Virus record (IMG/VR): IMGVR_UViG_3300020477_000990
Coordinates: 1-64,000 of that record
Length of the DNA: 64,000 nt
Direction: 5' to 3' (one strand)
Origin: a virus
Of the stretch, positions 40,479 through 48,700 are shown in pieces; the first letter of the stretch is position 1; each line of letters starts with the position of its first letter. A program made the translations under genes and the position numbers. Below the pieces are notes generated by a model. The model worked only from the letters and a program-made list of their open reading frames with translations. It was not told the DNA's origin and did no database searches.

Positions 40479-41000
40479 ATGAAGAGAACATACGATAATA
40501 ATGAACAACGTGATGATGTTTTAACTTTTACTGGAATAGAAGTTGAAAGAACACCATGTTATGGTCTCAAAACATATTTTGTAGTTGGAGTTCCAAGAGA
40601 AGATCCTGTAGTTTTTATTAATAAAGTAATGAAGCAGGAATGTGAACAAATTTATTTTGGTGCAAATCATTCATTAAAAGATTGGAAAGATGATTGGACT
40701 GGTCCAATGACTGCATTAATAAAAGAAAGTCTTAATGCTAAATTTTGGGTTACATTAGATGTTGATGGTACAAAACTACCTCCAATGTTAACTGATTTTT
40801 TAACAAACAAATATTTTAGTGTAACTTATTCAATACAAGTTCCTAATGTTGATAAAATTAATGGTAATATTAATATTAAAATAGATGATGAAGATTTTGA
40901 AGCAACAAATAAAGGTGTTTGGTCAACTACTTTAAGATCAATTAAAGTTAAAAATAATTTTACTCCATGGGATGATTATAAGAAAGATACAGTAATATGA
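40479..41000 (+). CDS. Unknown protein
   Basis: The 173-residue soluble protein contains CYGLKTYFVVGVPREDPVVFINKVMKQE (not a known motif to me) and the striking IYFGANHSLKDWKDDW, then a beta-rich C-terminal half. It has a strong promoter of its own and no Shine-Dalgarno. It overlaps the next gene by 4 nt. Function unknown. Confidence 0.65.
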   Translation: MKRTYDNNEQRDDVLTFTGIEVERTPCYGLKTYFVVGVPREDPVVFINKVMKQECEQIYFGANHSLKDWKDDWTGPMTALIKESLNAKFWVTLDVDGTKLPPMLTDFLTNKYFSVTYSIQVPNVDKINGNINIKIDDEDFEATNKGVWSTTLRSIKVKNNFTPWDDYKKDTVI

Positions 41001-41185
41001 AAAAAGTATCTATAACATTAGAAGTGGGAGACAAAATAGATTTAGGTCGTTTTAGAAATGTACGAGCTGAAATAATTGATATTAAAAAAGACCAATATGG
41101 ACAGCCTGTAATTGTAACAAGTAAAGGCGATAAAAAAGCATTAACATTTAGGTTAGTTAAATTAGATAATGACAAAAAGAGCTAA
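40997..41185 (+). CDS. Unknown small beta protein
   Basis: A 62-residue protein (MKKVSITLEVGDKIDLGRFRN...) with alternating beta-like pattern. Its FRNVRAEIIDI segment resembles FRNMRAGRITF in the 41669 gene, so the two may be distant paralogues. Overlaps neighbours at both ends. Confidence 0.55.
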   Translation: MKKVSITLEVGDKIDLGRFRNVRAEIIDIKKDQYGQPVIVTSKGDKKALTFRLVKLDNDKKS

Positions 41186-41321
41186 AATAAAGAAAAAAGA
41201 TTATCAAGATTATTATGATGTAATTGTTACAGATCAATGTCCACCAGAAGATATTGCATATTGGTTTAGTGATTTAAAATTTTTAGAATGGTTTAGAAAA
41301 CAAAAGGATAGAAAAGAATAA
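41169..41321 (+). CDS. Unknown small protein
   Basis: A 50-residue protein (MTKRAKIKKKDYQDYYDVIV...) with an aromatic C-terminus (AYWFSDLKFLEWFRKQK). It overlaps the previous gene by 17 nt and abuts the glutaredoxin start. Support is position only. Confidence 0.5.
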   Translation: MTKRAKIKKKDYQDYYDVIVTDQCPPEDIAYWFSDLKFLEWFRKQKDRKE

Positions 41322-41672
41322 ATGGACAGTAAAATAAAAGAACAAATTAAAAGTAATATTGATAATAATGATGTTTTTCTTTTTATGAAAGGAACACCTG
41401 ACGCACCACAATGTGGATTTTCAGGAATGGTGTGTGGAGTATTGAAAAAATTTAATGTGACATTTAATCATTGTAATGTTTTAGAAAATAATGATATTAG
41501 AGAAGGAATAAAAGAATATAGTGATTGGCCAACAATACCTCAGTTATATATAAAAGGAGAGTTTGTAGGTGGAGCAGATATTGTTAGAGAAATGGTTCAA
41601 TCTAGTGAGTTAATTGATTTGCTTAATTCAAAAGAAATTAAAAATAATTATACAAAGGAGAATGTAAAATGA
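41322..41672 (+). CDS. Monothiol glutaredoxin (CGFS, Grx4/GrxD type)
   Basis: The 116-residue protein has FMKGTPDAPQCGFS with the active cysteine Cys31, then the glutathione-binding block WPTIPQLYIKGEFVGGADIVREM. CGFS glutaredoxins bind [2Fe-2S] with glutathione and deliver clusters to A-type carriers and target proteins. With SufS and the A-type carrier this gives three steps of Fe-S traffic in one phage window. Confidence 0.95.
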   Translation: MDSKIKEQIKSNIDNNDVFLFMKGTPDAPQCGFSGMVCGVLKKFNVTFNHCNVLENNDIREGIKEYSDWPTIPQLYIKGEFVGGADIVREMVQSSELIDLLNSKEIKNNYTKENVK

Positions 41673-41878
41673 AAAACTTTTTTCTTAATGTATGGTATTT
41701 TTTTGTTGGTGTGCCAATAGATTTAACTTATTGGTTTAATGGACAAGAAGTTAATGTAAAAGTTCGTAACTTTAGAAATATGAGAGCTGGACGTATAACT
41801 TTTAAAAATATTGATACAGGAAAAATAGAAACAATAAGCTCACCAGATTTAAAATATAAAATTGTAAAGGAGGACTAA
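41669..41878 (+). CDS. Unknown small protein
   Basis: A 69-residue protein with an aromatic/hydrophobic N-terminal stretch (FFLNVWYFFVGVPIDLTYWF) that may touch the membrane, followed by a beta-like half similar to the 40997 product. It overlaps neighbours by 4 and 1 nt. Confidence 0.55.
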   Translation: MKNFFLNVWYFFVGVPIDLTYWFNGQEVNVKVRNFRNMRAGRITFKNIDTGKIETISSPDLKYKIVKED

Positions 41879-42336
41879 TGGCACAAAAAAGAATGATATG
41901 GGTAACATTTCGCAAAGAAGGTATTCACAAATATCCTGCGGCATTAGATGATCCTAAATTAGCAACAGGTAAAGATGATGATGTTAGTTTTTTAGGATAT
42001 CCACATAGGCATATATTTCATTTTAAAGTTGCTATTGAAGTGTTTCATGATGATAGAGATATTGAATTTATACAATTCAAAAGATGGCTTGAAGCATTAT
42101 ATCAAGGAACATTAGAATTAAATTATAAGTCTTGTGAAATGATTGCAGATGATTTGTATGCACAGATTAAACAAAAATATCCAAAAAGAGATGTTAACAT
42201 AGAAGTTTCAGAAGATGGAGAAAATGGAGCATCAATTTCATATCCAAAAGCTGAAAGTGTAAAAACAAAATATAAAACTTATTCTGAAATGGAAGAAGAC
42301 TTTGCTGATGAGTATTCAGCACAAAATACATTGTAA
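41878..42336 (+). CDS. Unknown protein; possible QueD/PTPS-like fold
   Basis: The 152-residue protein contains YPHRHIFHFKVAIEVFH, a His-rich strand that loosely resembles the HGHNY metal site of 6-carboxytetrahydropterin synthase. SCEMIADDLYAQIKQKYP is followed by VNIEVSEDGENGASISY, resembling the QueD end (VEVSET...). This is a weak, by-eye similarity. If correct, it would supply the step between FolE and QueE. Otherwise it is an unknown phage protein. GGAGG lies just upstream of its ATG. Confidence 0.45.
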   Translation: MAQKRMIWVTFRKEGIHKYPAALDDPKLATGKDDDVSFLGYPHRHIFHFKVAIEVFHDDRDIEFIQFKRWLEALYQGTLELNYKSCEMIADDLYAQIKQKYPKRDVNIEVSEDGENGASISYPKAESVKTKYKTYSEMEEDFADEYSAQNTL

Positions 42337-42348
42337 AAGGAGAGGACA

Positions 42349-42801
42349 ATGAAATTAACTGAAAATTTTACACTAGCAGAATTGTGTAAAAGTCAAACGG
42401 CTTTAAGAAAAGGTATTGACAACTTACCAAATGATCCAAATGTTGTTACAAAATTACAAACAATTGCTGAAAAAATATTACAACCAGTTAGAGATAAATT
42501 TGGTCCAACGGTAATTAATTCAGGTTATAGATGTAAAAAATTGAATACAGCTATTGGTGGTTCTAAAAAATCACAACATTGTTTTGGAGAAGCGGCAGAT
42601 ATAGAAGTTCCAACATTAAGCAATAGAGATTTAGCCGAATGGATTAAAAATAATTTAGATTTCGACCAACTAATATTGGAATTTTATAATGGAAAAGATC
42701 CACGTAGCGGTTGGGTTCATGTGTCATTTAAGTCTGATGGTAATAATCGTAAGCAATGCCTAACAATTAATAAACAAGGTACTTTTAACGGTTTTGTTTA
42801 G
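42349..42801 (+). CDS. Peptidase M15 (D-Ala-D-Ala carboxypeptidase-like endolysin)
   Basis: The 150-residue protein has the zinc-binding pattern INSGYRCKKLN...SQHCFGEAADIEVP (His and Asp ligands) and GWVHVSF (second His). These are small M15A peptidases that cut peptidoglycan peptides and serve as endolysins or tail lysins. There is no signal peptide. It follows AAAGGAGAGG and is the last gene before the late structural block. Confidence 0.9.
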   Translation: MKLTENFTLAELCKSQTALRKGIDNLPNDPNVVTKLQTIAEKILQPVRDKFGPTVINSGYRCKKLNTAIGGSKKSQHCFGEAADIEVPTLSNRDLAEWIKNNLDFDQLILEFYNGKDPRSGWVHVSFKSDGNNRKQCLTINKQGTFNGFV

Positions 42802-42838
42802 AATTCTATATATTATTACATAATATAGGCCTCTTTAG

Positions 42839-42846
42839 CATAAATA
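42839..42846 (+). promoter_or_regulatory. Late-promoter-like box CATAAATA
   Basis: This box lies 73 nt upstream of ATG 42920 in a 118-nt intergenic gap and starts the late structural block. Confidence 0.5.
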
Positions 42847-42919
42847 AAAGTGTAAAACTTAATGATTCGGAGAATTGGGCCGGATTGTTATTTTAATAAA
42901 TTTTATAGGAGAACATACC

Positions 42920-43222
42920 ATGGCATTAGGTATTGGAAATCCTAACACGGCACCTTCAGCAGGTCAAAATATTGCTGGTTCATTGAGCCACTTTACTCTT
43001 GCTGACGGTAATACAGACTGTTCAACAGCGGCTAACTTAAAAAACCTAGTTGAAGTTATTCAAATGATTTCAACTACAGTTGTTATCGGTGCAGTTGCGG
43101 CAGGTGGCTTTAGATTTGCAGTTGAAAACAACGGCACTACAGCGGCACAAATGCAGGCACATATCAGAGCAAACGGCTTGTCTGGTTTCTCAGATTTAAC
43201 AATTGCTGATTTTGATTACTAA
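42920..43222 (+). CDS. Small virion or fibre-associated protein
   Basis: The 100-residue protein (MALGIGNPNTAPSAGQNIAG...) is rich in Ala/Gly/Thr/Asn and lacks cysteine-rich or enzyme motifs, like small decoration or fibre proteins. The start ATG 42920 follows TAGGAGAAC. It stands alone between a late promoter and a strong terminator, so it is probably made in large amount. Function inferred from context. Confidence 0.6.
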   Translation: MALGIGNPNTAPSAGQNIAGSLSHFTLADGNTDCSTAANLKNLVEVIQMISTTVVIGAVAAGGFRFAVENNGTTAAQMQAHIRANGLSGFSDLTIADFDY

Positions 43223-43258
43223 TCTGTAATCCGTAATAGGAATATAAAACAAATATAT

Positions 43259-43290
43259 AAAGGGCGGGCCTTAAAATCCGCCCTTTTTTT
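43259..43290 (+). terminator. Intrinsic terminator
   Basis: AAAGGGCGG pairs with CCGCCCTTT around a 10-nt loop and is followed by a run of seven T. It closes the single-gene unit 42920-43222. Confidence 0.9.
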
Positions 43291-43316
43291 ATGACTATAC
43301 AAATATATAATAAAAC

Positions 43317-43324
43317 AATAAATA
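43317..43324 (+). promoter_or_regulatory. Late-promoter-like box AATAAATA
   Basis: The box lies 57 nt before ATG 43382 of the subtilase gene, directly after the terminator. A short GGCGTCTAATTCC segment follows. Confidence 0.45.
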
Positions 43325-43381
43325 CTAGCATATAATGGCGTCTAATTCCTATTTTAAGCGTCATATAAAAGGATTTATAGC

Positions 43382-45292
43382 ATGAGAGCACTCATAGTAC
43401 CAAATACAGACGTCATATCAAAAGAAGCTCTAATTACAGAGCTAGAAACAGAAGGCCAAGGTGATATTTCACGTTCTGTAACTATTGTAGATAGAGATAC
43501 TCCAGAAATTATTTGGGTTGAATTAGATTCAAGAGATGAATTTGATATATTATTAAATTCACCAAAAGTGGCCGGTGCTAATAGTGATGCATATGAAGAC
43601 AGTTTAAAATTTGATCCTCAAGGTTCAGCAACAATTAATCCACAAAAAACACATTTAATAAGTGATGCATATCATAATTGGGGATTAGCACAAATGACTC
43701 AAGATGGTACAACACTTGCAACAACATTTTCATGGCAGAATGATGGTGCAAATGTTGATGTAGTTATTATGGATACAGGTATTACAGTAGGACATCCTGA
43801 ATTTAATGATTTAGCAACAAATACATCATCAAGAATTAATCAAGTTAATTTTGGTGGTACACAAGGAGCAAGTTTTTATACTGACCCAGATGGACATGGT
43901 ACACACGTTGCAGGTATAATGGCAGGAAGAACACAAGGTTGGGCCAGAGATGCAACTATACATTCATTTACATCTAACATTGGTGGATTGACACATGGAT
44001 ATAATATTTCACAAATGGGATTGCTAACTTCTTGGCATACAGCAAAATCAAATAATAAACCAACGGTAGTTAATATGAGTTGGGGAACGTCAACTTGGTA
44101 TCCACCAAATCATCCTAGCCATACTATTACTATTTTAGATTGGGATCCAAATGCAATTCCAGATAGTCAATATCATATGACACGTTCGTCAAGTTATGAT
44201 ACGTTAGTAAGAAATATGGTTAATGCAGGAATTGTTGTAGTATGTTCAGCAGGTAATGATAGTGAAAGGATTTATGCAACAAGTGAAACTGGAGCAAATG
44301 AGTGGAATTCAGGTTATTGGTATTTCTTTGATTCGGGTAACGATGTAGGTTATGGTGGTGGTACAAAAATGTATATGCAAGATGCATCAGCACATGATCC
44401 AAATGTTCATGGTACGGGATCTAGATCAGGTATACCTGGAGCACCTCCAGGTGGTAGTTATAATAACACAATTTATTTTCAAGCAACAAATAATGGACAA
44501 TCTCCTAGTAATGCTTGGTTACAAGATGGAACGTCTACAAGACATGATATTGCTGTAATGTCTCATAATATGTATTTGTCTAAATCTAGTTTTTCAAATT
44601 ATGGAACGCCATTAAGAGTATGGGCACCAGGAACATATATTATGAGTGCATATATTAATTCAGGATCTGCGGTTCAAATAGGTGCAACAGGATATTATGT
44701 TAACAAGTTAAGTGGAACGTCAATGGCATCTCCACAAGTTGCAGGATTAATTGCTTGTTATCTTGATAGAGATGCAACAACTTATGCTGGAATAACAACA
44801 AAAGCAAATCAAGAATCTGCAATAGCATTTATAGAAAATGATGGTGATATTGATGATGGTGTTGGTGATTGGGGAAGTGCTCCACCAAATAGAAATAGAG
44901 CATATCAACCTTATCAAGAATATAATTATACGTGGAATGTTGGTCATGGTGTAGGTGGAACGTATTCAATTGGTACAGAAGATGAAAATGATCCTTTAAG
45001 TTATCAATTAAATGCAACAATTAGAAATAAAGCATCTGAGCAATTACATACAGCAACATTTTCAATACAATCTGGTTCTTTACCAGATGGTATTACTTTT
45101 AATAATTCAACAGGTACAATTACAGGATCGCCTAGTGCTACATCAGGTGGGCAAACATATACCTTTGTTGTTAGAGCAGATAATGGTTTTGAATATATGG
45201 ATAAAAGTTATTCTTTAACAATTAGTGATGATGTTGCTAATTATACTATTAGTGGCGGAGTAATAATAGGCGGCGGAGTGTCAATAGGATAA
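43382..45292 (+). CDS. Subtilisin-like serine protease (S8) with Ig-like C-terminal domain
   Basis: The 636-residue protein has the subtilase triad: Asp131 in VVIMDTGITVGHPEF, His172 in PDGHGTHVAGIMAG, and Ser near residue 450 in SGTSMASPQVAGL. The N-terminal 80 residues look like an I9-type pro-region. The last 120 residues (LPDGITFNNSTGTITGSPSA...) match a putative Ig/cadherin-like domain found in phage fibre proteins. It has no signal peptide. In this structural block it is probably virion-borne, to open host surface proteins or process fibres. Confidence 0.9.
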   Translation: MRALIVPNTDVISKEALITELETEGQGDISRSVTIVDRDTPEIIWVELDSRDEFDILLNSPKVAGANSDAYEDSLKFDPQGSATINPQKTHLISDAYHNWGLAQMTQDGTTLATTFSWQNDGANVDVVIMDTGITVGHPEFNDLATNTSSRINQVNFGGTQGASFYTDPDGHGTHVAGIMAGRTQGWARDATIHSFTSNIGGLTHGYNISQMGLLTSWHTAKSNNKPTVVNMSWGTSTWYPPNHPSHTITILDWDPNAIPDSQYHMTRSSSYDTLVRNMVNAGIVVVCSAGNDSERIYATSETGANEWNSGYWYFFDSGNDVGYGGGTKMYMQDASAHDPNVHGTGSRSGIPGAPPGGSYNNTIYFQATNNGQSPSNAWLQDGTSTRHDIAVMSHNMYLSKSSFSNYGTPLRVWAPGTYIMSAYINSGSAVQIGATGYYVNKLSGTSMASPQVAGLIACYLDRDATTYAGITTKANQESAIAFIENDGDIDDGVGDWGSAPPNRNRAYQPYQEYNYTWNVGHGVGGTYSIGTEDENDPLSYQLNATIRNKASEQLHTATFSIQSGSLPDGITFNNSTGTITGSPSATSGGQTYTFVVRADNGFEYMDKSYSLTISDDVANYTISGGVIIGGGVSIG

Positions 45293-45295
45293 ATA
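45289..45295 (+). promoter_or_regulatory. Late-promoter-like box ATAAATA, 5 nt from ATG
   Basis: The box overlaps the subtilase stop codon and ends 5 nt before ATG 45301. With T4 spacing the transcript would start at the start codon. Confidence 0.5.
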
Positions 45296-45300
45296 CTTTT

Positions 45301-45672
45301 ATGTCAAGAACTAGTGTACAAATGTTGTCAAAAGATACCGCTGGAGCTTCAATTACATTACCTTTTTCAGGTGCAAGTGTAACAAGTTCAAATGTTCCAG
45401 CTGATTCCTATTATGGATTTTCAGACGGTTTACATACTGTAGGCATCACTTTAGATGGTTTTACAGGCTCTATTGCGATTGAAGGCACGTTAGCTAAGAC
45501 TCCTGGAGCAAATGATTGGTTTAGAATATCATTAGGCGGGCAAAATGCAGTTCCATTTACTACACATACAGGTACTACTGCATATACATTTACTGGTAAT
45601 TATTTGTATATACGAGCATTGGTATTTGGTAGATCTGCAGGTTCAGTAACGTCATTTCTTTTAAACCACTAA
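45301..45672 (+). CDS. Unknown fibre-associated protein
   Basis: The 123-residue protein is rich in Ser/Thr/Gly/Ala (MSRTSVQMLSKDTAGASITL...) and predicted all beta, with no cysteine. Located between the protease and the main fibre gene, it is likely a virion component such as a fibre-attachment or decoration protein. Its start has no Shine-Dalgarno. Confidence 0.6.
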   Translation: MSRTSVQMLSKDTAGASITLPFSGASVTSSNVPADSYYGFSDGLHTVGITLDGFTGSIAIEGTLAKTPGANDWFRISLGGQNAVPFTTHTGTTAYTFTGNYLYIRALVFGRSAGSVTSFLLNH

Positions 45673-45685
45673 AATTACTTCCAGA

Positions 45686-45693
45686 AATAAATA
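45686..45693 (+). promoter_or_regulatory. Late-promoter-like box AATAAATA
   Basis: The box follows TTCCAGA and lies 39 nt before the fibre ATG at 45733, which is preceded by AAAGGGATTG. A similar TTCCAG-box element precedes the 53295 gene. Confidence 0.5.
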
Positions 45694-45732
45694 CATATAA
45701 TACATATATTGTATAAAAGGGATTGATAAAAT

Positions 45733-48700
45733 ATGGCTGATAACACGGGTTCAAATTTAGGTACAGGACACATAGTCTTTAGTTCAAAAGTAGGTAATGA
45801 TCTACAATTTAAAACACTAGTAGGTGGTACTAATATAACATTGGCAAATACTGCCTCAGAAATAACTATTACTGCATCAAATGATACTACTGCTTTAAAT
45901 ATAGGTACAGGATCAGGTATATTTACTAGTAAAGCAGGCGATAATATACAGTTTAAATCGCTTATAGCAAATGCGGCATCTGGTATTAGTTTAACTTCAA
46001 ATGCAGATGATTTAACTTTTCAATTAGTTTCAGCAAATGTAGATGCTGGTAAATTAGGTGGTGTAGCGGCATCAGACTTTTTACAAAAATCAAATAACTT
46101 ATCTGGATTGACAAATCTAGCAACAGCAAGATCAAATTTATCAGTATATTCAAAAGCAGAAGTAGATGGCTTTGCAGTCAAAAATAATGCTAATGTATTA
46201 CCATCAGCAGACAATACATGGTCTCTAGGAGATAACTCAAATAGATGGGCGGCAATCTACGCAAATAGATTTTACGGAATGGCAACTACAGCAGGTAGTA
46301 TGGCATCACTTAATGATATTACTGATGTTGATACTTCTGGTGCAGTTAACAATTCAGTATTAAAATGGAATTCATCAACATCACAATGGGAAATTGGTGT
46401 TGACTCAGGTGGAGGCGGTGGATCGTCTAGCTTCGTTGGTTTATCAGATACACCTGGAAACTTTACAGGTGACGCAAACAAATATGTAAGAGTTAATGCA
46501 GGAGAAACTGCATTAGAATTTGTAGATGGTGTTGCAACAGAGGCTTATGTAACAACACAGGTTAATAATTTAATTGACTCGGCACCTGGAGCATTAGATA
46601 CATTAAACGAATTAGCGGCGGCGTTAGGTGATGATGCAAACTTCTCAACAACAATAACAAATTCAATTGCAACAAAACTAGCAACAGCAGATTTTAACAA
46701 TACATTTGATACAAGATTTGGAAATAAAAATATTAGTGACTTATCAAACGTACACACAGCGGCACCAACAGATGGACAAGTACTTTCTTGGGATAATGGA
46801 AATTCAAGATGGGCACCATCAAATGTAGGTTCAGGAGATATTACAAGAGTTAATATTACAGCAGGAACAGGGTTAAGTGGTACACAAGATACAACATCAG
46901 GTGATCATACACAAACACTTGCAGTTGATGTTGGTACAAGTGCAGGCAAAATTGTACAACTAGATGGTTCAGCTAAATTACCAGCAGTAGATGGTTCGGC
47001 ACTTACAAACTTGCCGGCGGCTTATACTAATGCAAGTGTAGATGCACATTTAAATCAATCAAATCCAACTTCAGGATTTGTATTAAGTTGGAATGGATCA
47101 GATTATGCTTGGGTTACTAATGCAGGTTATACTGATACAGATTTTGATAATAGATTAGCTACTAAATCAACAACAAATTTAACAGAAGGCACAAATCTTT
47201 ATTATACAGATGCTAGAGTAAACGCAAGAGTTGGAGCATTAGGTTCAGCAAACTGGGATACAGCATTTGGTTGGGGTGACCACTCGAGTGCAGGTTACTT
47301 ATCATCAGTTGCGTTGAATAATTTAACAGATGTTAATACGGCAGGCGTCGCAAATGGAAAAATTTTAAAATACAATGGTACTTCTTGGGTAGTTGCAGAT
47401 GACACAGGTGGTCCTGCAGATACAGATGCGTTAGGAGAAGGTTCAACTAACCTTTACTTTACTAATGCAAGAGCAGATGCACGTATTAGTGCGGCAACAT
47501 TTACTACATTATCAGATGTAGATGCTGTAGTAGCCGGTGATAATGGAAAAATTTTATATTATGATCACGGTACAACTTCATTTAAATGGAAAGTTGATGC
47601 AGGTGGTCCAGCAGACACAGATGCTTTAGCAGAAGGTTCAACTAATTTATACTTTACTAATGCAAGAGTAGATACACACTTAAACCAAAGTAATCCAACA
47701 AGTGGATATGTTCTTTCTTGGAACGGTTCAGATTATGTTTGGGTAGCAAATGGTACACCTGGTGCTATTACAGATATTGTTAATGACGCAACTCCACAAT
47801 TAGGTGGAACATTAGATGCAAACGGTAATACAATTGACATGGGTACAAATGTATTAACAGATGTAAATCTTGGACAATTTATAACAGCACACGGTTGGGG
47901 AGATCATAGTGGTGCTGGATATTTAACAAGTACTGGTGTAATAAGTTCACACACAGATGTACACAATGCGGCGGCAACAGATGGGCAAGTATTAAAATGG
48001 GATAATGCGAATTCAAGATGGGCACCTGCAAACGATACAGATACAGTTTATAGTTCATTTAACTCAGACTTTGATACAAGATTAACAGCAAAAGACACAG
48101 GTGATTTAAGTGAAGGATCTAACTTATACTTTACTAATGCAAGAGCAGATGCACGTATAGGTGCGGCAAGTATTAATGCATTATCAGATGTAGATACATC
48201 TGGTGCGGCAAATGGTAAAATTTTAAAACATAATGGAACAAGTTGGGTAGTAGCAGATGACACAGATACTGATACAGGGATATTAAATGTTGTAGAAGAT
48301 ACAACACCACAACTAGGTGGAAATTTAGATGTACAAACTAACACAATTAAATCAAGTGATAATGTACAATTAGGTGAAGGTGTTAGTGCAACAGGTATTA
48401 CTGGAACACTTGCAACTAGAGTAAGTGGATTTGGTGCATACTTTGGATTTACTTCAGACAACTCAAAAAGACATTATAATAATGTTTGGCAATCTAAACA
48501 AACATTATCTACAAATGTAGATACAGGAAATAAAAAGCAAGGTTGGCTTATAGATTCAGTTTTAGAATTAGATGGTAATACACACGGTGCTAATGATACT
48601 GCTGATGTTTCAAAATTATTTGGTGACTATAGTTATACAAGTCTTAAATCAAGTAGTGGAAATACAAGTGCTAATGGTGTAGTTGGTCATTCATTCTCGG

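Noticed and set aside
40479-41000. QueC or QueD activity for the protein with GANHSLKDW
   Set aside because: No SGGxDS ATP site and no HxH zinc pattern; left as unknown.
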